NCBI GenBank assembly: GCA_030761205.1
Contig: JAULJL010000002.1
Location: 40,822,814-40,886,813, forward strand
Length of the DNA: 64,000 bases
Direction of reading: 5' to 3'
Origin: Fremontodendron californicum
Lineage: Eukaryota > Streptophyta > Magnoliopsida > Malvales > Malvaceae
The notes below the pieces were generated by a model. The model ran no database searches, was not told the DNA's origin, and was given only the letters and a program-made list of their open reading frames with translations. The position numbers and the translations under genes are program-made. Shown in pieces: positions 33,733 through 42,552 of the stretch (position 1 is its first letter; every line of letters begins with the position of its first letter).

Positions 33733-34500
33733 GTAGAAACTGATCATGGAAGAATTGTTTGGGAGGGAAAAAAAACAGAACATCATCTAAAGCATTCTCA
33801 TTATGTAAAATAAAAGTCAAAAGGAGCAGAATTAATACTTTGACACTTCTTAGTATGTTAAAGATGAATACAGATATATACATTCGGAAATGAAAACAAA
33901 ATAGCCATCAAACATTTTCAAGTAGCAACAAAGTCTAACCTAGATAGTTAGAAGAGAACATTATGCTGGAAGATGTTTAAGAAACTCACAGCAAGCCAGT
34001 TAGATAGCCAAATATGTGCATTCGAGCTGAGTAGCTATAATTGGTTACATAAAATGTATCGAAAAAGGCGTCTCAAGACTTGAGCTGCCATTAACAAAAG
34101 CAGAAGCACGATTCGCCAGACCCTGTATCTGTGATCATGTGGTGTCAAACGAGTTTAATTTATGAAATGAAAAGATATGCGAGCCCACTGTCGAGTGGCT
34201 AGCAAGATTTTAGTAGAAATGAGAGAAAAATCTCTGATGAACAGTGAATTACTGGAATCCAACGAGGGAAAAACAGAGTTAGTCCCCTGCAATCCAAAGA
34301 AAACAATATTAGGAAAGAGAAATGGATAAAAGAGGGAAAATAAAACATTTTCCATGGTAAACTTCTGAAAAATGCAGCTTGATGATAACTGCCACATGCA
34401 ATTATACAAAGTATATTAGGAAAGTAAATTCGTTCAGGTCAAATAACATTTCGGACTTGCATTCAAGTACTATAGTTCAATATTATGAGATACTTGTCAA

Positions 34501-35463
34501 AGCAGACACTCGTTTTTGGTCAATAACTTTTTATGCAGGAACAAATCTTATATGCAGCGGGCTTTAGTAATAGTCTCCCTGTCAGCAGCGCTCTTGGCAC
34601 GTCGCTTGGCACGTCACTTGGCACGTCTCTTGGCACGTCGCTTGGCACGTCGTTCGGCACGTCTCTTGGCACGTCGCTTGACACGTCTCTTGGCACGTCT
34701 CTTGGCACGTCTCTTGGCACGTCGCTTGGCATGTCGCTTGGCACGTCTCTTGGCACGTCTCTTGACACGTCGCTTGGCACGTCGCTTCTTGGTAGCAGGA
34801 CTTTCTGCAGTAATACACAACTACATGAAGACTGTGGAGCTAACCCGGGAAGGTTGGCAGGATTCTTGAGTTTGCTCCACTCTTGGGATGTCTTGGAGAG
34901 CATGGCTTGGAGGCTCAGATATGGAGATTGTTAAGAAGTTCGCTTCTTAACCTTTCCCTGGAACACAAGTGCTTCCCTATCCCGCTGAACAGACAGTGCA
35001 TTCTCAAGCGTGCTGCCAGTAGCCTTCATACACTACATGTGACTGAAACACTTCTCTTAATGTAACCTCCCATAACTGGCATTTCTCCCACTATCATATA
35101 TAACCTCTCCACCACCCATGATTGAGAGGAAGTTTATATAAAATAACTTCCCACTCTGTTAATAATTTCTCCTGATAACCTCTTTGAAGAGACTATAAAT
35201 AGAAGCTCAAATGCTTCATTTATGATCTTTTGGCCATTTGACAAACTTTCTGACGTTAAGAATTCTCTGCAACATTTTCTCTGCAATTTCTACAACCACC
35301 ATACTTTCCACCATCCTCAGCCACTTACAGCCTTCATCACCACCACCTGCCACCGCACTTGTTCTCCAGGGTCTGCTCCAATCTTCCTCTCCGCCATCTC
35401 TCTATGACTTCTCGTTTTACTGATTTGCAACGTTTCCTCAACCGATCAAAAACACCCTCTACA
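34501..35463 (+). repeat. Left (5') LTR of the Tat element
   Basis: About 963 bp, ending CTCTACA just before the PBS. Contains a 12-bp tandem array (34593-34784) and a TATA box (ACTATAAATAGAAG, about 35192-35205), so transcription probably starts near 35225. The start is inferred from copies at 46839 and 47723 (TGTAGACACTCG). Here it reads AGCAGACACTCG. Confidence 0.85.
34593..34784. repeat. 16 tandem 12-bp units with ACGT cores in the LTR
   Basis: Units of CTTGGCACGTCG/T/A, sixteen in a row, fifteen of which keep the ACGT core (one reads CATGTC). ACGT is the core bound by plant bZIP factors. The period is a multiple of three, so every frame on both strands stays open, giving spurious Arg/Lys- or Gly/Thr/Ser-rich frames. 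It lies about 400 bp upstream of the TATA box, where U3 enhancers are expected. Confidence 0.9.
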
Positions 35464-35466
35464 TTT

Positions 35467-35484
35467 TGGCGACTCCACTGGGGA
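35467..35484 (+). other. Primer-binding site of the Tat element
   Basis: TGGCGACTCCACTGGGGA begins three bases after the LTR end. It has the form of tRNA-complementary sites seen in Tat/Ogre elements. I did not assign the tRNA. Confidence 0.65.
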
Positions 35485-35534
35485 GGAGCGATTGTAATTA
35501 GTAAAACTTTCCTGACTTTATTTCACCGGAAAAA

Positions 35535-37961
35535 ATGGAAGATTCTGTCGAAGATCAAAGCGTAACAGTTCCATCTTACATCCAAGATCTGATGAAGATG
35601 ATGAAGGCTAACGAAGAAAGAATGCAAATGTTAGAAGAAAACAATAGAAAGATGATGGAATCCATCTCTCAATTTACCCCTTCCTCCAATGCTACTACCA
35701 CCCAGGTCCAACTCGTGAACAACAGAAATGGGAACACCGCTGGTGGAAACACCCTTGCCACAAACGGCAATGGAGAGAACACATCTGACGCTTCCAACCC
35801 TGTGCCTACTGGAACCCTCGACATGACCAACACCTTAACCACCAACACCCTGATTACTCCCAATGGCAATCATGGCATGACGAACAGCCAAGCTGGAACC
35901 TCCACATCACTGGCACGTCCTACTGAAACCCAGGGCTATGTCACAAAGGAAGAACTTCAGAGGTTGCTTGAACAGAAAAATAAGAGCCTTAGTTTCTCAG
36001 AGTTTGATCTTAAGCTTCCATACCCAGCCAGAGTAGCCGCTAAGCCATATCCTAAGGACTATACTAGTCCTAAATTCAAGCAATTTAATGGAAAGTCTGG
36101 TGATGCCCGTGAGCATGTGATGAAGTTTGTGGAGACATTAGGAGTTGCTGGGTTGGATGATGATTTGAAGTTGAAAGAATTCTCTAAGTCCCTAACAGAG
36201 AAGGCATACACCTGGTATGTCAACCTTACTCCTGGTTCTGTGGATTCATGGAGCCATATGTGCAGGATGTTCGGTGAAAAGTTCTTTTCCACCCAGGAGA
36301 AGGTTACTTTGATTGATTTGGGGAGGGAGCACCAGAAGTCAAGGGAGGATCTCATGGAGTTTATCCAACGCTTCAGGGAGAGGGTGTTGGACATCCAAGA
36401 CTCACATGATGAGAAGGAGCTTGTGAAAGTGTGCATACAGGGGATGTTTGATGAGTATAGGGTGCATCTGGAGAATCTACCCCTGCCAACCTTTGCTACT
36501 CTTGTGGAAGCTGCAAGGAGAACCAATAATACCGTAATGAGACAAGGGGGGAGCAATAGATTCTTGCGAAGAAATACCCCTACAGTGAATGCCATTCAAG
36601 GAGGAGAAAAGGGAAGAGAAAGGGAAAGAAGAGGTCCAATGCGACCCAACATGCGTCCTAGGAGGGATGACACAAGAATGAGACAGAATGAAGGGGTTGA
36701 TCTTCCACCTCCATTCCCAGTTCCAGTAGATAGAGTGAAAGTCCTTCTCCAAGAGTGGATTAGGGATGGCAACATAAACCTACCATATTTACCACGACCG
36801 CCAACAGCTGAAGAGAAAGCTAACCCAAGGTATTGTGATTTTCACAGGAGGGTAGGTCATCCAACTATGGAGTGTAGAAATCTTCGTAGAATGTTCCATC
36901 AAAGGGTGCAGGCCAGGGAGATAGTAATTGGGAATGACAGAGTTCAGAACAATCCACTTCCAGTCCACCAGAATGCAAGAGGACATGTGAACACTATTAG
37001 CCATGCTCAACATGATGATCCTACTTCCTCAGGTAATCAGGCTGAAGATGTACAAGCAGCTGGGATGGTTACGTCCTCCATTGCAAACTCTCTTATTAAA
37101 ACACCAAATTTCAGACATTTCTTTGATCAGTTGGGGTTTTCAGAGGAATCAAGAAAAGAAGCAGCTCTGTCACTAGTTAAGATTGCGGGTGAACAGTATG
37201 GAGAGTGTAACCTGGTAGGAAAGCCTATGGGAAAGATGTCTAGTGGGTATGAGAATGCAATAGTGTTCACGGAGGCAGATATGTGCACTCCACATCCTTA
37301 CCACAACAAGCCTCTTTATGTAGAGAGTAGCATTAATGACTATCCCATTAAGCGAACTTTCATCGATGATGGATCATCCGTAAACCTTATGCCTCTGTCT
37401 ACTCTGAAGGCTGTGAAGATAGACGTGAAGAGTTTGAGGCGTCCTATGACAATTTCTTCTTTTGATAGCAAGGAGATTCAAACCCTTGGACAAGTGACTG
37501 TGAACTTTAAGATGGGTCCTGTTCAAGACCAGACCTGCTTCCATGTTATTGATGCCGATGTAGCCTATCATATCCTCGTAGGGAGAAAATTTCTGCACAC
37601 CCACAATATCATTCCATCTTCACGCCACCAATGTATCAAGGGTCACTGGAAGGGGAAAGAAATTTTCATTCCTGCTACTAAGGCACCCTTTGAGCGAAAT
37701 GAGGTGAATTATACAGAAGCTACTTTCTTTGAAGATCCAGCGGAAGAAGGAGAAACTGCTATTGCTAGACCTATTGGAGTGCCACTCCCAAAGTGGGAAG
37801 AGTATGTTGGGAAGAAAGATGGAGAAGGTAAGAAGAAGAAGCACCGGGGAAGAAAAAGGAAGCTTGAAAATGCAGGTGCAAGTAAGGAGGTGAAAGGAGT
37901 ACAGGATACAGGAGTTCGTTCATACACACGTGATGATGGAAAGACAGTGTATTACTTATGA
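35535..37961 (+). CDS. Tat element gag-protease
   Basis: 808 residues beginning MEDSVEDQSVTVPSYIQDL with a short N-terminal coiled coil (KMMKANEERMQMLEENNRK). A retrotransposon gag core follows (about residues 175-330; WSHMCRMFGEKF, then EDLMEFIQRFRERV), then a modified zinc knuckle with C, H, H and C in YCDFHRRVGHPTMEC near 433-447. The aspartic protease has FIDDGSSVNLM near residue 610. It ends in a Lys/Arg-rich tail and a TGA at 37959-37961. The pol frame continues in the same reading frame after this one stop, so the two units form a single broken or regulated frame. Start chosen as the first ATG after the PBS. Confidence 0.9.
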   Translation: MEDSVEDQSVTVPSYIQDLMKMMKANEERMQMLEENNRKMMESISQFTPSSNATTTQVQLVNNRNGNTAGGNTLATNGNGENTSDASNPVPTGTLDMTNTLTTNTLITPNGNHGMTNSQAGTSTSLARPTETQGYVTKEELQRLLEQKNKSLSFSEFDLKLPYPARVAAKPYPKDYTSPKFKQFNGKSGDAREHVMKFVETLGVAGLDDDLKLKEFSKSLTEKAYTWYVNLTPGSVDSWSHMCRMFGEKFFSTQEKVTLIDLGREHQKSREDLMEFIQRFRERVLDIQDSHDEKELVKVCIQGMFDEYRVHLENLPLPTFATLVEAARRTNNTVMRQGGSNRFLRRNTPTVNAIQGGEKGRERERRGPMRPNMRPRRDDTRMRQNEGVDLPPPFPVPVDRVKVLLQEWIRDGNINLPYLPRPPTAEEKANPRYCDFHRRVGHPTMECRNLRRMFHQRVQAREIVIGNDRVQNNPLPVHQNARGHVNTISHAQHDDPTSSGNQAEDVQAAGMVTSSIANSLIKTPNFRHFFDQLGFSEESRKEAALSLVKIAGEQYGECNLVGKPMGKMSSGYENAIVFTEADMCTPHPYHNKPLYVESSINDYPIKRTFIDDGSSVNLMPLSTLKAVKIDVKSLRRPMTISSFDSKEIQTLGQVTVNFKMGPVQDQTCFHVIDADVAYHILVGRKFLHTHNIIPSSRHQCIKGHWKGKEIFIPATKAPFERNEVNYTEATFFEDPAEEGETAIARPIGVPLPKWEEYVGKKDGEGKKKKHRGRKRKLENAGASKEVKGVQDTGVRSYTRDDGKTVYYL

Positions 37962-38042
37962 TGGGACGCGGGGTCAGGAGAAACACCTTCTTCTGGCTCC
38001 GTATCATGGGAACCGCCTGATAAACAACCATCTTGTTCTCAG
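37890..38042 (+). other. Gag-pol junction: single in-frame TGA or possible spliced intron
   Basis: Only one stop (TGA, 37959) interrupts the frame from 35535 to 41870. A possible intron would use donor GAG|GTGAAA at 37889/37890 and acceptor TTCTCAG at 38042. It would remove the stop and rejoin in phase 0. Ogre elements are known to splice an intron between protease and RT, so splicing is plausible, but stop readthrough or a plain nonsense mutation fit equally well. Confidence 0.4.
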
Positions 38043-41000
38043 GTGGAATCAGTATGTGAGGAGATACAAGAGATAGTGCAAGCACCAGAACAGTTGCAAG
38101 ATCAACCGAAGCCTCAAGGGGATGAGTTAGAAGAGATAAATATGGCAGGGGAAGGAGAATCAACTAGACCCTTGTTCATAAGTAAGAGTCTCTCAGAAGA
38201 GCAAAAGGTGAATTTGGTTCAACTTCTAAAGGAGTACAGAGATGTGTTTGCCTGGACCTATGAAGAAATGCCTGGGTTGGATGAGAATCTCGTTACTCAT
38301 GAATTGCACATCTCTTCTGGAAGTAGGCCAGTTAAGCAGCAGGCTAGGGTATTTCGGCATGAAGTGGAGACTCAGATCAAGGAGGAGATTAATAAGTTGC
38401 TCAAGGTGGGATTCATTAAACCCGTACATCATCCTACATGGCTAGCAAATGTTGTGCCAGTGAAGAAGAAGAATGGGACAATAAGGGTGTGTGTTGATTT
38501 CAGAGATTTAAACAAGTCATGTCCCAAGGATGATTTTCCTCTTCCAAACATTGATACTTTGGTTGACGCTACCGCTGGTCATGAGATGTTTTCCTTTATG
38601 GATGGGTTTAGTGGCTACAACCAAATTAAAATGGCACCAGGTGATGCAGAGAAAACGGCTTTCAGAACTCCATTTGGCAACTTCTACTACACTGTTATGC
38701 CGTTTGGATTGAAGAATGCAGGGGCAACTTATCAACGTGCTATGACAGCGATCTTCCATGATATGATGCATGACTGCATGGAAGACTATGTAGATGATAT
38801 TGTTGTGAAGTCTAAAAAAGCCTCCAGTCATTTGGAAGAATTGAGAAGAGTGTTTGAAAGGTGCAGAAAATTCAAACTCCGTATGAATCCTCTGAAGTGT
38901 GCTTTCGGTGTTACTGCTGGAAAGTTCTTGGGTTTTGTAGTTCACAGAAAAGGTATAGATGTTGATCCTGCAAAGGTAAGAGCTATTCAGTCTATGCCAT
39001 CTCCAGTAAGCCAGAAACAACTCAAAAGCTTCTTAGGAAAGGTTTCATACATCAGGAGGTTCGTTCCAGCTCTGGGAGAAATCATCACACCCTTTCAGAG
39101 TCTATTGAAGAAGGGAGTTTCTTTTGTGTGGGGTGGACAACAACACGAAGCTTTTGAGAAGATCAAACGGATCCTGAGTTCTCCAATGACAATGACAATG
39201 CCGGTTAAGGATCAACCAATGATGTTGTATCTCACTTCTACTCCTCACTCCATAGGTGCTTTACTGGTACAAGAAGTGGATGGGCAGGAGCGACCTGTGT
39301 ACTACTTGAGTAGATGTCTACATGGTAGTGAGTTGAATTATCCGTCAATGGAGAAGCATTGTCTCGCTTTGGTATTTGCTACTCAAAAACTCCGCCACTA
39401 CTTTCTAGCTCATAAACTCATAGTGGTGACCAAGTCAGATCCAATTAAATTCTTACTCTCTAGGCCAGCTTTGTCAGGGAGAATAGCGAAGTGGCTTTTG
39501 TTGTTAGGAGAGTTCGATATCTCAATTGTCCAGCCAAAGGCTATCAAGTCTCAAGCACTATCAGATTTGCTAGCATATTTCCCATCTCATTATGATGAAG
39601 TTGTACCCAATTCTATTCTTGGTGAATTGAATGAAGAGGTATGCTCTGTGAATGTAGAAGAAGGAGAATGGAAGTTGTATTTTGATGGTTCTTCAACTAG
39701 AAATGGAGGAGGCGCTGGCATAGTCTTAATTCCTCCAAGTAGAGAAGTCGATTCCTTGATAGAGAGTTCAGAGTTAACCTCCTCTTCTTCAAGTAGAAAT
39801 GACATCTCTCTGGATGATGAGCCAAGTAGAGAACGGAGCTCCTTGATTCCGGGTCTAGAGTTAACCTCCCCAGAATTAGGTAGAGAACCAATCTCTTTGG
39901 CATTTAAGTTGGACTTTCCTTGTACCAACAATCAAGCAGAGTATGAGGCACTTATTCTGGGGTTGTTCACAGCTGCTACCATTGGGATTAATAATCTTTG
40001 CATCTATGGAGATTCTAATCTCATTGTTAAGCAGGCCAATGGTGAGTTTGCGTTGAAGGAACCTATGCTGGCTTCTTATAGAACTCTTGTACAAGCTCTA
40101 TGGAAGAAGTTTCAGATTATAAGATGTGAACATAGTCCAAGATCCACGAATAGATATGCTGATGCTCTTGCTACCTTGGCTTCCAAAATTCATATTCCAG
40201 AGGAGAGCTTGAATATTGCTATGTCAGTGGTTAAAAGAAATTTGCCTTGCCCAGCTAGTGAATTGCTTCAGCCTCCAGATTATGAGGATGACAAAGATTG
40301 GCGTGCAACTATTATTAACCAACTGCTTCATCCTAGTCTTGCTGATATTCCAAACTTGAGACATTTTGTTATGATTCATGGTGTGCTATACCATAGAAAT
40401 GTTGGTGGGGTGTTAGCAAGGTGTATCTCTAAGGTTGAGGCAAAGGATGTGTTGAAAACATCTCATGAACAGTGGTGTAGAGAGGAAGGTCCACCATTAT
40501 ATCGTTTGATACAAAGGGCAGGCTACTTTTGGCCAACCATGGCCAAGGATGCTTTGATATTACAAGGGTCTTGCAAGAAGTGCTCTGAACCACCAGATGT
40601 ACAAGAGTGTCATTTTGTTGGAAGTGCTGGAGATTGGCGTAGGCCTTATATTGAGTTTCTCAGAAATGGAGTTCTTCCTATTAATCGTCAAGATGCTAGA
40701 CAACTCAAGAGGAGAGCTCAACGTTTCTTTCTAAGGGAGAATGACTTGTTTCGTGTTTCATTCTCAGGGAGGTCTTTGAAATGTGTCTCTCCAGCAGATG
40801 TAGGTTCATTGCAAGAAGAAGTGCATGGTGGGAGTAGTGGAGAACATGAAGGAGGTAGAAAGTTGTATCAGAAGCTCTTAGACTTGGGGTATTATTGGCC
40901 AACCATGGAAGCAGATGCTACACGTCATGCAAGGAAGTGCTATCCATGCCAGGTTCATGGCAACGCCATACATGCTCCAGCAGTAGAGCTCCATAGCATC

Positions 41001-41870
41001 ACTACTCCTTGGCCTTTCCACACTTGGGCATTTGATCTAATCGGGCCTATCAATCCTCCTGCTAAAGGTTACACATGGATACTAGCAGCAACGGAGTGTT
41101 TTACAAAGTGGGTGGAAGCTATCCCTCTGAAGAAAGCAACAGGTCCAGCACTGGCTAATTTCATTAAGGAGTACATTATATGTCGTTTTGGGATACCAAG
41201 GAGGATCTTGTCAGATAATGGAACTCCTTTCATTAATAGTAACGTAAGGGAATTGCTTGCCTTGTATGATGTAGATCATGTTAAATCAACTCCATACTAC
41301 CCGAAAGGCAATGGCCAAGCTGAGGCAACAAATAAGACTTTGCTGAAGGTGTTGAGTAGGATGGTACATGAAGATCCAAAGATGTGGGGAGATGCATTGC
41401 CAGTAGCACTATGGGCTTACAGGACTTCTAAGCGTGGACCTACAAAGGCAACTCCTTTTTCACTAGTATATGGAACAGAAGCTGTACTTCCTGCCGAGAT
41501 ACTAGTTCCGTCTGCAAGGTTAGCGTTGGACGCTGAACTTGACAACGATAGCCTACGGATGTTGGAGTTAGAAGCACTAGAAGAAAGGAGGGATAGAGCA
41601 AGGAAGAACTTGACAGTGTATCAAAGGAGGTTGAGTAGAGCTTATGACAAGCTAGTAAAGAGGAGAAACTTCGAAGAGGGTGATCTAGTTCTCCGCGCTG
41701 CCGAACACGTCAGAAGAGGAACTTCAGCTCCTAAGTTTAGTCCAAAGTGGGAAGGACCTTACATTATCCATGAAGTGAATGATAGTGGTTACTGCAAGTT
41801 GATCAACCCAAAGAATAATGCTGTTACTGCGCCTATTAACTTTCAATACGTCAAGAAATTCCATGTATGA
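38043..41870 (+). CDS. Tat element pol: RT, RNase H, archaeal-type RNase H, integrase
   Basis: 1,275 residues, counted from a GTG at 38043 that probably is not a true start but follows the gag-pro junction. RT motifs: VCVDFRDLNKSCPKDDFPLP, FMDGFSGYNQI, and the catalytic YVDD at 249-252. The first RNase H (about 395-515) is the usual Gypsy type with YYLSR and NYPSMEKHCLAL. The second (about 542-725) starts LYFDGSSTRNGGGAGIVL and continues NNQAEYEALILG and YGDSNLIVKQ, the extra RNase H diagnostic of Tat. Integrase has HARKCYPCQ and the D-D-E core (WAFDLIGP, LSDNGTPF, NGQAEATNK), near residues 997, 1057 and 1092. It ends KFSPKWEGPYIIHEV and INFQYVKKFHV. The second RNase H carries an insertion of about 60 residues between its first and second strands. 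Confidence 0.92.
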   Translation: MESVCEEIQEIVQAPEQLQDQPKPQGDELEEINMAGEGESTRPLFISKSLSEEQKVNLVQLLKEYRDVFAWTYEEMPGLDENLVTHELHISSGSRPVKQQARVFRHEVETQIKEEINKLLKVGFIKPVHHPTWLANVVPVKKKNGTIRVCVDFRDLNKSCPKDDFPLPNIDTLVDATAGHEMFSFMDGFSGYNQIKMAPGDAEKTAFRTPFGNFYYTVMPFGLKNAGATYQRAMTAIFHDMMHDCMEDYVDDIVVKSKKASSHLEELRRVFERCRKFKLRMNPLKCAFGVTAGKFLGFVVHRKGIDVDPAKVRAIQSMPSPVSQKQLKSFLGKVSYIRRFVPALGEIITPFQSLLKKGVSFVWGGQQHEAFEKIKRILSSPMTMTMPVKDQPMMLYLTSTPHSIGALLVQEVDGQERPVYYLSRCLHGSELNYPSMEKHCLALVFATQKLRHYFLAHKLIVVTKSDPIKFLLSRPALSGRIAKWLLLLGEFDISIVQPKAIKSQALSDLLAYFPSHYDEVVPNSILGELNEEVCSVNVEEGEWKLYFDGSSTRNGGGAGIVLIPPSREVDSLIESSELTSSSSSRNDISLDDEPSRERSSLIPGLELTSPELGREPISLAFKLDFPCTNNQAEYEALILGLFTAATIGINNLCIYGDSNLIVKQANGEFALKEPMLASYRTLVQALWKKFQIIRCEHSPRSTNRYADALATLASKIHIPEESLNIAMSVVKRNLPCPASELLQPPDYEDDKDWRATIINQLLHPSLADIPNLRHFVMIHGVLYHRNVGGVLARCISKVEAKDVLKTSHEQWCREEGPPLYRLIQRAGYFWPTMAKDALILQGSCKKCSEPPDVQECHFVGSAGDWRRPYIEFLRNGVLPINRQDARQLKRRAQRFFLRENDLFRVSFSGRSLKCVSPADVGSLQEEVHGGSSGEHEGGRKLYQKLLDLGYYWPTMEADATRHARKCYPCQVHGNAIHAPAVELHSITTPWPFHTWAFDLIGPINPPAKGYTWILAATECFTKWVEAIPLKKATGPALANFIKEYIICRFGIPRRILSDNGTPFINSNVRELLALYDVDHVKSTPYYPKGNGQAEATNKTLLKVLSRMVHEDPKMWGDALPVALWAYRTSKRGPTKATPFSLVYGTEAVLPAEILVPSARLALDAELDNDSLRMLELEALEERRDRARKNLTVYQRRLSRAYDKLVKRRNFEEGDLVLRAAEHVRRGTSAPKFSPKWEGPYIIHEVNDSGYCKLINPKNNAVTAPINFQYVKKFHV

Positions 41871-42552
41871 AATTCGGACCCTGTCTCTAATTATTTGTAA
41901 TACTTTTGTAATTAGAAGTTAATTGCATGTCCAGTACTTATCTTTTATTATCAGTTGACTACTATGTTCCTCTGTAAAGACCTATGACATGTATGAAAAC
42001 TGATGAATTTCAGTCACAGCTTTATCACTTGAAATCTGGCTGTACTCTATTGTTCCTGTCATAGCGCAGCTTTAACGCTTACTTTGACTATGACATTGAT
42101 TATAAACCAGCCGCAGCTTCATGCTTAAACTTTGGCTGTAATGTGATAATTATATTTTGGCCGCAGCTATAATCGCTCATACTTTGGCCACAAGTCGCTT
42201 ATTGGGTTGAATGGTTTACTTCATTTAAGGTTGAGATACAATCTCCCTAATGAAAGCAGATAGTTCCCCTTGGCCGCAGCTCTAACGCTTATTTTAAAGG
42301 GTTGAATAGTTTACTTTATTTAAGGTTGAGATTCAATCTCCCTAATAAAAGTGAATAGTTCCCCTTGGCCGCACGACTCTATCAAAATTAAAAAGTGTGT
42401 GAAGAATGTATGACATTCACATAAGTACACAATTGCTATAAGAAAAATTTAGCATAATATATGTATGTTTTATTATGATATAAAAGTTCAAAGACAACTC
42501 CGATAAAAAAAAAAAGTTAAAAAAAATAAAATAAAATAAAAATGAAACAAGT
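41871..42552. other. Tat element 3' region between pol and the antisense gene
   Basis: Non-coding. It contains scattered GGCCGCAGCT words and a tandem duplication of about 96 bp (42204-42373), and an A-rich tract at 42507-42541. Confidence 0.6.
42204..42373. repeat. Two-copy tandem repeat, about 96-bp period
   Basis: GGGTTGAATGGTTTACTTCA at 42204 and GGGTTGAATAGTTTACTTTA at 42300 begin two diverged copies, each ending in AGTTCCCCTTGGCCGCA. Confidence 0.75.

Noticed and set aside
34516..34934. Several open frames on both strands rich in Gly-Thr-Ser-Leu or Arg-Lys-Ala
   Set aside because: They are products of the 12-bp tandem array in the LTR, whose period keeps all frames open. The same frames reappear inverted at 47290-47750.
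36059..36595. 178-codon minus-strand frame in the gag region
   Set aside because: Shadow of the gag coding frame; no independent signals.
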